Shown: positions 48,295 to 61,169 of the stretch, piece by piece
Numbering within the stretch: position 1 is the first letter of the stretch
Layout of the letters: every line of letters starts with the position of its first letter
Source of the DNA: Adineta ricciae
Taxonomy: Eukaryota; Rotifera; Eurotatoria; Adinetida; Adinetidae
Assembly (NCBI GenBank): GCA_905250025.1
Contig: CAJNOJ010000036.1
Coordinates: 124,001 to 188,000, forward strand
Direction of reading: 5' to 3'
DNA: 64,000 bases
Position numbers and translations under genes: made by a program
The notes under the pieces: generated by a model
Seen by the model: the letters and a program-made list of their open reading frames with translations, nothing else
What the model was told of the DNA's origin: nothing
Databases searched by the model: none

Positions 48295-50945
48295 ATCAAA
48301 TCGATTCGATCATTGATCACCCTCGATGAGAATGTGTTGATATTCTGATATTGTTCTCTCTCTATATATATAATTCTCTCTCTCCCTTTCGCTCTTTTTT
48401 CTTCGTCTCTCTTTCTCCATTTTCTTTTCGTTCGCTATTAGTTCAATGAATTAATCTTTCTTTTCTCACTATCGTTCTAATTTACTCACATATGATTGCA
48501 TAAGATATTGAATCATCACCTGCGGCGCCTATGAGAAATGCGAGACATGTAGCGATAGAATGTTAGTTTTCTTTCTCTCTTCTTCGAAACGAAAAATTGA
48601 TTACGTCAAATCATTCAAACGGCTCTTTCCATATGAGCGATAGAGCAAACGATTGCTGACCCCTGTTGATTATGTCGATGAAGAAAAGGAAGGTCAGCAT
48701 TCTCTGTTTTTTCACGTTCTCTCGCATTAGAGAATATTTGACCATTAGCATGTTCAAGGTCATGTTATGCGTGTGTGAACGAAAATGATCGGATTAAATA
48801 ATACAGCTTGAGCTCTTTGGTGATCGATGTGAATGAGAGAAACGATATTGAATCTTCATAGGTCACTGCTCATTCGATACTGAACTATATCTGATTACTG
48901 TTGTTTTCGAGAAAGAAAAAATGCGAGATAATTTACTTATAATCTACTCGTGATTTTCTGTTCCTGTGAAATTCATTCGTTTTTTTATCTTCTTTGATCT
49001 TGTCAAATATTTAACATATGTAAAAAAAAGCAAAGTATACTTCTAAATCTTGCGGCTTCTCTTTCAATTTTCAATCATTATCATGTGTTATATGATCCGA
49101 TGAAATAATCATTGAGTAACATTGAGTGATCTTGTCACACATAGGTGTGAAGTGATCGCAATCGATTGATTGAATTGTAACGAACAGATTTGTTTCTTTC
49201 GAAAACGTTCGTTATTCAATGGCCCAAAGTTCAGATACAGCGGATGTTTATCTCGATGAATATAATCTTTTACATCATCGTCATCATTATCGATAATAAA
49301 TGAATTTTCGAACAGATGTAAACGTCGATTGAAATCTCAAAGAAATGATAAATGAACATAATGATAGAAAAGGTCAGTTTGGATGATTGGACAAACAGAT
49401 CATAAACGAAAGTTCTGCTCTTTGATGTTATCTTTGAACTGATTTGGAATAGAATCGACGAGAATTGATTTCGAAAGTGAAAACATCATCTCAATTGTGT
49501 CTTCGGAATGTATTCAGAGAATTATTCAACCATGATCAAAAAAGTAAATTCGATACTTGTTTTTGCATCATCAATCAATTGTTTGATGTATATTCAAGTG
49601 ATCTTTGAATTAAAAAAGATTAGCTCAGAACGACTTCGTCGTTCTCAAGTAGAATTTTTATTCTAATTACAAAGGAATCTGCACAGCTGCTAGCTCTGAC
49701 GTGAAATACGTGATGTAAATTGTCAGATTATCCACTTGTTTCTTCATGTGAAAGACAAATGCATCCGATCACAGTAAATACATGTAAGACGAACTCGAGA
49801 TTTGCACTTTAAAATAGCGCATATTAAAAACGATCTTCTTTCTTCTGTAACTGTATCCTATTCAACATCGAAGTACTGCAACGAGTAGTATTCGAGTGAG
49901 ATAGTTTCTGCTTGATTGTCATTTCTTGCATTGATGATAAAGTCAACTCGTTTTTCACATCATTGTGCATGTGAAGGGATTCTCGGTGATGATGTATGAA
50001 ACTTTTTTTGTATTGACATCCGCCTATATGCTACTCAGTTTCGAAGCACTTCCATTATCGAGTTTTACTCTTAGTCTTAATGTTTTTTTTGCCTGAAAAA
50101 TCGTCTGCACATGTTCTGGCATTGAAATTTTCTTTCATTCATAGAAGAGAGAGAGAGAAACAACATCCGACATCAGATGTTATTACCAAGCAAAAACAGT
50201 CAAATGACTTTTGTTTGCCGAACAATGACAAAAACATCAATAATAAATCAAAAATCGCTGGATGCGCTTTTTTTTTGTTTTCAAAAACTTTGTCTATTAG
50301 AATATGACAAAAAGAAAACAATCAGTATCGATACTTAAACACATTCAATGAGATTTTGTATACACTTAAAAAGACGATAAACCGAACAAACACGCACACA
50401 AAGATAAGAATTATGACACAAACACATGTACATCAGTTGATTCTAATCAATTCTACACCAAGAAAAAGAAAAGCAGCGGCAGCGACAACAGCGGATATTG
50501 CGTGAAACAAAGGAAAAGAAAACGAAAAACTAAATATGAAGCACGTGAAATCAAATGAGGGAAGAACTAAAACACAAAACATCGATAATGTCATGAAATG
50601 AAGCGAATCAAGTAAGTAGTATCGTTAACTAAAGAGACGAAAAAGAAAAACAGAAACAAAACCATGGCCACTGATATCCAGCAAAAAAACAAAGAAACGA
50701 AAAGCGAATATGTTCTCTCTTGGAAAAGCAGTAGAAATAAAGGAAAGAAATACATATTCGAAGCTCGGCTTCGTCATATGTTGTTATAAGAACTGCTTTG
50801 CAGGAGATAAGAAATGTGAACTCGATGAAAAGAAAAAGAAGAAGAAAAACCAAACGAATGAATACTTTTTGACATTACACAAAGGAATTCATGATCGACC
50901 AAAGCATCACCGAGAAACGTACACGGGGGGGATCATATCATGTGA
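48295..50945. other. 2.7 kb between the two bZIP genes
   Basis: Upstream region of bZIP 1 and 3' flank of bZIP 2. No gene recognised. A TA/CT-rich tract lies at 48,355-48,420. Confidence 0.5.
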
Positions 50946-52512
50946 CTATGATGTCGCATAGACCATACATCGTAATTTGGCAGTTTCTTGTTTTAATTGT
51001 GAAACTTCAAGACGTAATTTGATATTTTCTTGTTCTAATATAGTTGCTCTAAATAATAGTAAAGTCAATACAGTGAAATTGAGCTGGACTGGGGAAAGAG
51101 ATTTACCTTATGGCAATTTCGTCTTCTTTGGCACGTCGAGCATCACGACTACGTTTCGCAGCTTCATTGTTTTTTCTTCTTCTTTCCCAATAAGCATCAT
51201 CTTTGATTAAATTATTCCCATCATCAAGATTGTTCGGTGTTGATGATTCACTTGCATTGATATTTGCCGTTTCCGTTGCGGTATTCTCTTCAGTACTAAT
51301 ACTACTTTCAATTGTTCGATGTCGTTTTTTGGGTGGTTGCAATATCTGTGTACCCGATGACGAGATAAAATACGGTTGCTGCTGTTGTTGCTGTTGCAGG
51401 CGTTGTCTCAGACGTTCTTGAGTTTGAGCAAGTCGCTTACGATTTGGTGTCGTGCGACTGGCCGCCTCAGCTAGAATATTACTTTGATCGGCCGTACTAC
51501 CGGAGTAGAAGCCCAATGGTAACATTAAAGGTTCACGCGGATAAGCTTTGAATGGTCGTGTAGGTTTGCCGTTTTTGTTTGTTAATGAAAATGGAAATGT
51601 TGCAGTTGGTTGCAATGCCGATTGAAAGTTTTGTAACATGCTCGTAATTAATTGTTGATTTGGTAATGGCGATGAAGGTGTTGAACATTCATTATTGTCA
51701 TCAGTCGAACGACGCGAAGAAAAATCAATTGGACTTTCTGCTGTCGAGGAAGCAGATGATGTTGATGGTGGTGAAATAGGTTCAAGTTTTCTCTGCTGTT
51801 GTTGTTGTTGAGCCTGCAACTGAGCAGCAGCAGCCGCGGCAGCAGCCATGGCTGCGGCCATATTCTGTTGAGAAAGAATCTTCATAATTAAATCTTGTTC
51901 ATCGTTCTTGGAAGTACTCGATGGTGGTGATGGAATTGGAAGTTTCTTTTTCGAATTTTCACTTTCGACTTTTTCAATCGCTTGAGCAAGTAACTGGAGA
52001 CGATAATGTTGTTGTTGAATATTATCGGTATTAGGACTTACAGATGAATCGTCGTCTGTCACCGGACCAACCTGATACGCGAGAAAAGAAAAAGGAAACG
52101 TTGATTAGACAAACTTTAACTCCTTTTCTTTCTTTTCCTCCTCCCGTTCTTCTCAGTATTCCTGACATATCCCTTCGCTGCGTTTATAGGTTATTGCGCC
52201 ATTCACCGAAGTTCTTTTATCATCTTCCTTTTGACCTATCTCTCGCTTTATTCTTAGCCGTTTATTAAATGCATACTGTAGAAAGATTTCCCTGATTTAA
52301 AAAAATTCCTGTTTCACGCATATATGTTAAATTTAGAAGTCGTCTATGATTAATTAATGTACAAAAAGAGTGAGAAAGGTAGGAAAAACCTAATTATTGA
52401 CGTTAATCAAAGATGTTTTATTTTAGACTAGGTTATCTCAAAGCTCTCCAAGAAAATGATGTAACAAACAGATAACTATTCGATTGTTGACATATGGAAA
52501 AAAACTTACCAT
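50946..52512 (-). CDS. PAR-type bZIP transcription factor 2 (long, poly-A/poly-Q)
   Basis: Exons 52512-52510 (ATG only), 52071-51107 and 51048-50946, 356 residues. The long exon opens after an acceptor in phase 0 (VGPVTDDD...) and has no ATG of its own near its start, which supports the one-codon first exon. It carries a helical block (HYRLQLLAQAIEKVESE), an Ala-rich then Gln-rich stretch (MAAAMAAAAAAAAQLQAQ), proline- and serine-rich parts, an FKAYPREPLMLPLGF block and a second poly-Q. The bZIP basic region is YWERRRKNNEAAKRSRDARR; the zipper ATILEQENIKLRLEVSQLKQ follows after an intron at the same site and phase as in bZIP 1. It is predicted to be a nuclear DNA-binding dimer of the PAR/E4BP4 group, able in principle to pair with bZIP 1. 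Confidence 0.9.
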
Positions 52513-53704
52513 TCTCTAATTATCGATGTGTTAGTTTTTATTAGCGTATTTCACCGGGAATCGATACAACAAGATATATGTGTGCGTGTACGTGTGTATA
52601 TATATGTATATATATACAGAAATAGTTGTGTTGTTGTTGTTGTTGTTCAGTCAATATCAGAGCAACAACAACACTATCAATCTACGCAAGTGTCCTTGTG
52701 AGCACGAAGTATGAAAGAACGCGAATAATATGTTTTTGGTGGCGCCCGATGACGGAAAAAGGCGATTGCGTGATTTGATTCGTCTTTCTTTCCTTCTGTT
52801 TTTTTTGTCCTGTCGCTCTCTGCTTCTCTGTTTCTCCTAGGTTTTTTTTCTTCGACGCGCTTTTTTTTTGTGTCGCTTTTCTTACTTCTATATGGGCATG
52901 ATTGCATTAGATTACTATTTCTTGCCGCTACAGACAGCAGTCGTTTTTTTGTTTTGTTGTTTTTTCTCTTGCGTAAGTTAAGGACGAAATATCGAGAAAG
53001 GAAAAGAACACGTTCGACAGCGTTCCTATCATTGTCAAGGGAAGAACGAGGCAACCGATCTGCCGCTGTTACTGAGCTCTTTCGTTCTTCATATCGCGGT
53101 TGAAAAAAGCTTGCGTTCTGTTCTTGACATTAGACTCGTTTTTTTTTTATCGAAACGAATTATGTAATTCTATTTTTCCTTTTCTATCGCACTCTTTTTT
53201 CTTAAATATTTTTCAGGTTTTTTCTTTTCTTCTCTCCTTTCCCTAGTCATCTCGCTTTGTTTCTATTCCAACTTTATGTAATATTACGTTATTATAATCG
53301 TATTTCTGCGGAGTCGTTTTTTTGGCCTTCTCTGTTCTCCTCCAGCCCTCTCTCTTCATCTCATGCAAGCATCATAAATATAGATGTGCGCAAGATTCTT
53401 GGTGACGGAAATAATACGACAACAACAACTCTAGTAGCTCTCAATGAATTACTTTTTTCTCCTTCGTTTCTTTCTCCCTGGTTTCCTTTATGTGACGCAA
53501 AATATTATCGTTTCTCTTTTTCTATAACTTACTTCACCAAACATATTCATTGCACGAAGATATAAAGGTTTCGGCTTGTATAGTCTTGAAAAAACTTGTC
53601 TGTTATAACTAATATCAGTTGAAAAGCATGTGCAAATGCAAATAACTAATTCTCTCAAGTTGGATGACCTTGAATACTGACCGATGGTACAATATGAGTC
53701 TTTT

Positions 53705-53733
53705 TCTCTGTCTCTGTCTCTGTCTCTGTCTCT
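53705..53733 (+). repeat. (TCTCTG)n minisatellite
   Basis: About five tandem copies of a six-base unit. Confidence 0.85.
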
Positions 53734-53999
53734 CTCCTTTCTTCTTCGTTCGCTTTCTCTCTGTTTCGCTTATTTCATAAATTACCCTTACGGCCAAGGT
53801 CAATCGAACGCAATTTGATCAGAACGAGTAGATTCATTCTTTTTTCTCTTGCTTGTTCGATAAGTTTCGACATAATGTATACATGAACGGTCATCATCCA
53901 TCGGTCACTAGCAAGGTCATATTTTTGCGCGAATATCACCAATGTGTTTCATAAGCTACAGGAAAACGACTGATGTCTATTTCTTTCTTTCTCTCTCTG

Positions 54000-54019
54000 C
54001 CCCCCCCCTCCCCCCGCCT
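54000..54019 (+). repeat. C-rich tract
   Basis: Two cytosine runs broken by single T and G bases, conspicuous in AT-rich DNA. Confidence 0.85.
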
Positions 54020-56611
54020 CCTCACTCTTTCGGTTCAAGTTCACGCACACATAGTTCACAACTGAACTTCACATCGAACACAACTAGCATTATCATCGAC
54101 ATCAAATGTTACGATCGTGAAATAAAGAAAAAAGGATAAAAAGGAACTTTTCGTGTCTGAATAATAATGCAGTTTCTCTATATATAGGATGAAAGATTAA
54201 TGTCAAAAAATTGTTTCTAGTTTGATTCTATCGAGGGATAACGATAGGTTTGATGATGTTATTTTCTGCAGAAAATGAAATGATGTTTATGCTGTGATAT
54301 CATCGTTATTATTCATTATCAAGGTCTTCACCGGAATCACTCATGAATGATACTCATATGACAAATGAGACTTTTAAACAGGATTTTCATGCTATTTTTA
54401 TCAGTGAATCATTTTACAGGGAACGTTTTCTCCTACCTAGTTTCTGAAAATAGACAAACTTTGCTATCAATTATTTACGATATAAAAAAAAAAGCATACG
54501 ATCCATTTCGTGTACTGTTGAACATGACGTTCCATATTAAACATACACTCGTACTGCTCGAGTCAAAATGACTTTATCTGTGACAAGTTCGAATACTCTA
54601 ATAAGAAAAAGTATCGGGTGGCATCTAACTGCATTGTGTAGTGGATAGCGTTTTGCCTTTTCGTTTTCTAAACAAATTAATCCTTCTCTCTCTCTCTCTT
54701 CTTTTTATACTATTCTCTCATGAGTTCCTATGATAATTTCTATTCTTAGCTGATAAAAGTCCTGATAATTATCATGTTATACTTATTCAAAAGAAAGTGC
54801 ACGTTATTCGTAATAATATGTAATCTACTACAATTCGCCTTTGTTGTCTAAGATTAAAAAAGACTAGACCGAATAACATCTGCTTCATGTCAGGAACTGA
54901 ATATCATTTGGGAATATCAATATAAGTAATATATGTACTTTCCTATCATTAAATTCGTAGGTATTATGCATTAGTAATCTAAATTTGATGTATATAGTCT
55001 GTTGTGTTGATGAAATGTCATTGAACTTTACCGGTGTATGATTTGAAAAAAGTGCAACTGTGAAATTTTCTTTATATTACTAAGTAGACATACTAATAAG
55101 GTCGTTTCCCGCCTTCATTTACGCCTAGAAACTTTTCTTCGTACTCAGAGAAGAAAGCCTGGAGGAACTTCAAACATTCCTTCTCTCCGGTATTAATGTT
55201 CTTGCTTAGCATTGATATTAAGAACTTACGAAAGATTCTTTCTGTAACCTTTACTATTCCCAACTACTTATTTATCAAATTATTGTATCGGTAAAAACTA
55301 CCTAAATTTTATCATTCGGAAAGTGATACAAGAGCACGAACATTTTGTTAGAAGTCATTGACTGCATGTTTTTGTCGATGATGACTAGGCGAAGATTTAC
55401 TTTAAACAATTAATGATGCTTGTTAAATGATGATGTTCTGCGCAGTTGCTTTTCATCAAAGATTATTTTTAGAAAATAAATTGTATTTTAATCTCGAGTT
55501 TTTGAACTCTATCAAGTTAATTTTATATCACACTCAGCAAGGTTAGTATTTAAGTATGACTTTCTTTGAATATGAATAATAATCATTGAGATCGTACACA
55601 ATAGATTCAGTGAACTATCATCTAAAAACAAAGTCCTGATTTTCAATTAAATACCTCGAGAAACATTATTTATATTTAATAAGACTATTATATATTGACT
55701 TTCATTGAGAATCTCCGATCTTTCATTATTTCAACAAACCTTACATAAGCATACAATTATCGTTCGTCTTTCTTATTCAATCTATCGATACGCTTATTCA
55801 TTAAATTAATATTCGTCTTGTTCGTGTATTGGCGTTCGAGAATTGAAAGACTTGATGTAACTGTTCATTCATTGATAGTGCAATACGAGAGGATTGTACG
55901 CGTTTGTTTCTTATGAATACATGAAAGACTTTAGATGAAGTTCTCGATTACAGATATTTTCTATTTTTGATGTTTTATTTTTACCATTTGTGATGCTTTT
56001 TTTCATTACCGCAACCAATTCGGCGAGAAAAATGGCGTAAGAAATTTGATAGTCTAAGAAAACGTTATCGAAATCAAATGCCCGTCCAGTCATTTATGCT
56101 TTGATTAAAATAAACAATTCAGTTAAACATTTTCTCTTTATCATTGATTCATATCACTGTAGACATCATTTGATAACTTGATGATTACTAATCGAAACAA
56201 CTAATTCTATGTTATGTTGTTGATTGTTTATTTGTATTCTATATCTTTAAATTACGATAGAATCGAGAAAACTCGAGTACGATCAGATTCGATTATTTCA
56301 TCTCGATTTCGTATCTATTGATGAGTATTGAAGTTAGGAATGAAAATGAAGCTATTTTTAGCATGATGGCAAGCGTAACATTCAATCGAAAAGATACACT
56401 GCAATGAAAAAATGAGTTGGCGGGCGGCGAATGTGCTGCTTTCGTAGTATTTCTTAACTTACGTTCTTTCAAATCCACTCGGATCGGAAGGTGTAAGACA
56501 GAACTTAATTTATCGTATCGAATATGTTCGCAACGAAAGGATTTAACATTTATTTTCAGTGTGATCTAATAGTTTTGGAAATTAATGGAATACAAATGAT
56601 CATTTATTTGA

Positions 56612-56944
56612 TTAGATACTTTCACCGAATCGTTCTCTGTTTTTAATAAAAAAAGCGGCAAGGAATTCGATCGGTTTGTTCGGTCGTTCCTTTGCCACGA
56701 TAGCTAGTCCTTCAATAATAATTGGAATAACTGTCTTATTAAAATAAGCCGTTGTTGGGTACGCTTGAATATCGGCTAAGGATGGAGCATTGGGTGAGGT
56801 CAATTCATGTTCGATGATTTGTAGCAAATGAGGCGGTAATCGTGGTGCAGTGCTTGCAGTTGTATTTACAGATGATACAGATGGATCATGAAGTTCCATT
56901 CCGTGACCATCGTCATGTCGAGGGGTCTGCTGTGAATCAGCCAT
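56612..56944 (-). CDS. DPY30: DPY30 homologue, COMPASS/MLL complex subunit
   Basis: A single exon of 110 residues. DPY30 dimerises and binds ASH2L in the SET1/MLL histone H3K4 methyltransferase complexes; it also occurs in trans-Golgi and ciliary assemblies. The C-terminal Dpy-30 motif is clear: a YFNKTVIPIIIEGLAIVAKE block, then RPNKPIEFLAAFFIKNRERF, matching the X-type four-helix dimer segment of the family. The N-terminal ~60 residues are polar and variable, as is usual. Size and ending fit the family (about 99 residues in mammals). No intron interrupts the coding part. Confidence 0.96.
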   Translation of the reverse strand: MADSQQTPRHDDGHGMELHDPSVSSVNTTASTAPRLPPHLLQIIEHELTSPNAPSLADIQAYPTTAYFNKTVIPIIIEGLAIVAKERPNKPIEFLAAFFIKNRERFGESI

Positions 56945-57669
56945 CGATTAGATATAACACGAAGGGGATTTCAGTGAATAAAACGTGTGTTGAAAGATCA
57001 GAATTGTGACCATAAAGGTGTGTTGTTGACATAGAAACAGGCCTCTATGTCATTTTTGAATTTAAAAAAAAACTAAAGAACAGGTGTCGTAAGGATGGAG
57101 GAGATATTAACTACTCTTATGTTAAAACACGAATCCAGTAAAAAAAACGAACAAGTAGGACGTAATTTGGATAGATCAATCGATTGAAGGTGATCTGCAT
57201 GCCAGAGAATACATTGAAATAATACGAATGCGGATTATAGTCTTACCTGGGACATGAATACACTGATATTTACGGACAAACTCAAAGATGAAATGATTTC
57301 TGTGTTTGTATTTGAGTATCGAAAAAGTACGGTAACGTCGAAGGAATTATCACGAATACCGAAAAGAAAGAAATAATCGTTTCTTTTCATCTGTTATTGT
57401 CTACATGAAATTTTCACTCATCTATGCAAATGTTTTGCATAAAAATGTAAAGTTCATCATTATCATTCTGACATATTATCTTAATATAAGGTCTTTCTTA
57501 TAATCTATTCATTTGCCTGTCGTTCGATAGAAAAGAAAAAGGTATTTTTACCCGGTGTCGTTTCCTTATCTCTGTATTTTGCGTAAACTTATAAAAATCA
57601 ATGTTATTTTTTATTATTGTATTTTGATTTCTCTGATCTAGAAATCAACGAACGAACTTTATACGTACA
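56945..57669. other. Divergent promoter region of DPY30 and the SLC5 gene
   Basis: 725 bp, no gene. An acceptor-like ctctgatctag ending at 57,641 lies 28 bases before the transporter ATG. Confidence 0.5.
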
Positions 57670-60161
57670 ATGGCTCTACGTACATTGAGCGTAGTGGATT
57701 ATATACTCCTTATAATACTTCTTCTATCATCGGCAGTGATTGGGGCGATATTCGGATTCTTTAAATCGAAGAAAAGCTCAGCGAAAGAATTTCTTCTCGG
57801 TAAGATAATCAATGAGAATACTTAGAGAGAACTTTGATGAATCTGTTTTCTATGTTCTAGCTGATGGTGGCATGGGAGTGAGTATTTCGATGTTATTCTT
57901 CGAATAAACTAAAGAATTTTTCGATGTTCAGGTGTTTCCAACAGCATTGAGTATAATGGTTTCATTTCTCTCAGCTATTACTCTATTAGGAACACCGAGT
58001 GAGGTTTATGTGTTTGGAACTATGTATTGTTATCAGGGTAAATATGGAATCCATTTAAATCTTTCGCTTTTTAACTGACAGCAAGGAAATGTTATTGGTT
58101 TTTCTTTAAGCTATTTCTTGGACATTTGCTTCAACGATTACGGCATTGGTATTCATGCCAAAATTTCGTGAAATGAATTGCACGAGTGCTTATGAAGTAA
58201 CCATTGTCGTCGTTAATGTAGAAAATCTATCTTAACAGAAATTGTTTAGTATTTAGAAAAACGATTTGATCGATCCGTGCGTATGTGTGCTTCTTTCGCA
58301 TTCTCGTTCTTCATGGTAAATAATCATTTCATGACACGCAATTCGAACATTATCTATAAAATAGTTGATCTACATGGCCATTGTTTTATATGCACCTGCA
58401 TTGGCATTGAGTCAAAGTAAGTAGTTGACCCGATTGCGTACAGGACTAGCTCGACGAATACTCTAGCAACTGGTTTGAATATTTGGCTGTCTGTTGTTTC
58501 GATTGGTGTCATTTGTACATTTTATTCATCGGTGGTACGTGTCAAAAGTAAGAAAACAAAGAATGAATTTGTGATTTGCCAAATAGGGTGGCATGAAAGC
58601 TGTGATCTGGACAGATGTTTTACAAGCGTTAGTCATTCTTATTGGTTTACTTGCCGCTATTATACAAGGTTGAGTGAAAATTGAAAAGGAATTTCTCCTA
58701 CAAATGTTTGTATGTAGGCTTCATAGCGCTTGGTGGCGTGAGACGAACCTTTTCCATAGCGTCAAGAGGTGGAAGAATTCAATTTGACAGGCATTGATAC
58801 ATATACGATAAAAAGATTCTATTCTATTTTCTTGTTTTAAGTGTAAGTCCTGATCCTCGTGTTCGTCATACGATTTGGTCTTTACTGATCGGTGGTGGAT
58901 TCAATTCTTTATCGACCTATGGTTTTAATCAAACACAGGTTCAACGTTATATGTGTGTTCGAACAACACGCGGCGCTAAACAAGCATTATTCATCAACGC
59001 TGCTGGTGCAGCACTGGTCATTATTTTATGCTGTATTATTGGAATCATTCTGTATGCATATTATGCAGATTGCGATCCTTATACAGCAAAATATGTAACC
59101 GACATCGATCAGATCTTTCCCTACTTTGTGATGGATGTGCTAAGTGATAAGAAAGGTCTTCCAGGAATCTTTCTTGCTTGTGTTTTTTCCGGTTCATTAT
59201 CGACGATTTCGTCGGGTTTGAACAGTCTTGCTGCCGTTGTTATCGAGGACGTATACAAAGGATTGCTAGGACGAAGTTTGACTGACGAACGGCAAGGTTT
59301 CGTATCGAAGATCTTCTCCATTATATTAGGTGCTGTAGTGGTGTTGTTGACGTACATTGTGAGTTATCTTGGATCAATTCTGAACGCTGCATTATCGTTA
59401 TTCGGAGTGTTATCGGGTCCAATTATGGGTGTGTTTTTTCTTGGTTTCTTTATTCCACAAGCAAACAGTCGAGGTGGTTTTATCGGATTCTTAGCCAGTC
59501 TTTTCTTGCAGTTATGGATTTTCTTGGGTGCACAATTTACAAAGAAGCAAATGAGAAGTGAACGTCTTCCATTATCAGTTGCTCTTTGTCCCACACCAGT
59601 GAATGTCACCAAGCCTATATCAGTTCCAATAAAGTCAACTAATGAACTTTGCGATGTATCTCATTCGAAGAATTTCTCTTTTCATATTTTAGACGCGATC
59701 CATTACTCGACTTCTATTCAATCAGTTATATGTGGTACACACCCATTGCTGTCGCTACTGTTCTCATTGTTGGTATTATCGTTTCATACATAACTCGTCC
59801 ACTTAAGCCCGGTGAAGTCGATCCGAAACTGCTTATACCTGTTAGTGATGTATTTTGCTGCTGTTTGCCTAAACCAATACGCGATTGGCTTCGATGCGGT
59901 GTGAAAGAAGAAGACAATATTGAAACTAAAGTTTGCCTTTCACTCAAAAAGAATTCTTCGTAGAATTAAATTAATTTGATCTATTTTCAGATTGAAAATG
60001 ACGTCGAGCTAGCAGAATCAGACGGCTATAATACACTTCATACTAGCGGAAGTTCGCAAACAATGGGTGCCGACTCACAAACTATAGTTTCATCAGACAT
60101 TGTGATAAACAGAACAATAGACGGTGCCTATGATAATCCAACGGTGTCAGCGAAAGACTAA
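57670..60161 (+). CDS. SLC5-family sodium/solute symporter (SMCT/SMVT-like)
   Basis: Twelve exons: 57670-57799, 57861-57877, 57932-58037, 58111-58196, 58250-58315, 58365-58416, 58467-58534, 58587-58668, 58718-58790, 58842-59633, 59693-59930, 59991-60161; 626 residues. It is a plasma-membrane carrier that uses the sodium gradient, with the LeuT-type fold. Family blocks include [106 protein letters not shown] and LNSLAAVVIED. These are closest to the monocarboxylate/multivitamin branch (SLC5A8, A12, A6); the substrate cannot be fixed. Intron 9 starts with GC instead of GT (58,791), and intron 10 uses a weak GTCAAC donor, so the joint at 59,633 is the least certain. The tail is acidic and Ser-rich. 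Confidence 0.92.
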
Positions 60162-60449
60162 AATTTTCACCATGATTGCTATACAATATAGTAGATTAAG
60201 AAAATAAATAGAATTTCATATTTTCATTAACATCCTTTTGCATTTGGATATAGTTGTATGAGCTATATAAAAGGCAAATAGGACTTTAGCGACATCTGTA
60301 TGGAATTTCTTCTACTCCAAATGAAATATTATCGAATTTCTGAAATAAATCATCTTACTTCGGTTAATTACCCGGAAAAAATCATCTGAGTACAATTTCA
60401 TAGTTGAGTACAAGTCGCTAGGCAACATTCTGACTAAATTCGATTACTA

Positions 60450-61046
60450 ATGGATTCTGCTTCTGTTCATTCCAATATTGTTGTGAAAAGTAGTTTCATG
60501 GCCGAAGAAGCTCTCGCTAATTTTGGTTTGTTTATCGATAGTGAAAATCGAATCCGTTTGATCGATCCCGAACGCATCACTGATTCCAATCAACTACGAG
60601 ATGATTGCAAAGATTTTACCGAGAGTATGTATACGAGAGTGGTTGACCATCCATAGATCATACATTCATCTATATAGACGTGTTCGAATTCAAAAAGTTG
60701 GTGGACACGTTGATCGAAAGAACAGAAGAATATTCGAAACAAGTAGAAGCTGTTCGACTTAAAGTTGGTCATTTCTTCATGAGATAATTTGCATGACATA
60801 GAATGCGTATTTTATCTCATAGACAATAGGTGCAAAGAATCTTATGAAATCCACTGCTAAACATCGTAAATTTGAAAAGCAACAATTACAATCTTTGATA
60901 AAAGAGAAAATGATCGAACTTGACCGGTTTGTTCGAGAAAAGACTTCTTTATATATTCATTACAATTATTCTTATTTGTTAGACTTCGAGTTGAATATGA
61001 ATCACTGCAAAAAATCAACCATAGTCAAAATGAACAAATGCAATAA
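60450..61046 (+). CDS. IFT20: Intraflagellar transport protein IFT20
   Basis: Exons 60450-60624, 60678-60763, 60823-60926 and 60983-61046, 142 residues against ~132 in mammals. IFT20 is the IFT-B subunit that also sits at the Golgi through GMAP210 and moves membrane cargo to the cilium. Matching blocks are a LIDPE (R)IT start, RDDCKDF, the coiled coil FKKLVDTLIE, IGAKNLMKSTAKHRKFEKQQ, LQSLIKEK and RVEYESLQKI. The methionine at 60,450 gives a slightly longer N-terminus; a second Met (FMAEEAL) lies 16 codons on and would match the mammalian length better. Only 123 bases separate its stop from the next gene, which is also ciliary and on the same strand. Confidence 0.93.
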
Positions 61047-61154
61047 TCTCAAACCGGCGTTTTTTCGACATTCTGAACGAGAAAAGCACATTGACTCAGT
61101 TTTCCTCGCGTGCAATAAAATAAAAGTCAATATTACGTTCTTATTTAATCAATA

Positions 61155-61169
61155 GAATCTTCTTTTCAG
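61155..61169 (+). promoter_or_regulatory. Splice acceptor directly before the tectonic ATG; candidate trans-splice site
   Basis: The sequence tcttcttttcag ends one base before ATG at 61,170. With only ~120 bases after the IFT20 stop and no room for a promoter and leader exon, this fits a spliced-leader acceptor inside an operon. Bdelloid rotifers are known to use spliced-leader trans-splicing. A cis intron starting in IFT20's 3' UTR is the alternative. Confidence 0.5.

Larger units (their letters stand above)
52513..56611. other. 4.1 kb without recognisable genes
   Basis: Upstream region of bZIP 2 and 3' flank of DPY30. The Lys/Arg-rich ORF at 53,054-52,677 (-) is low-complexity and overlaps pyrimidine-rich DNA, so it is not credited. 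A TCTCTG repeat lies at ~53,705-53,733 and a C-run at ~54,000-54,019. Confidence 0.5.

Noticed and set aside
52677..53054. 125-residue Lys/Arg-rich minus-strand ORF
   Set aside because: Low-complexity product of a T/C-rich region, with no conserved block; might instead lie in the leader of the bZIP gene.
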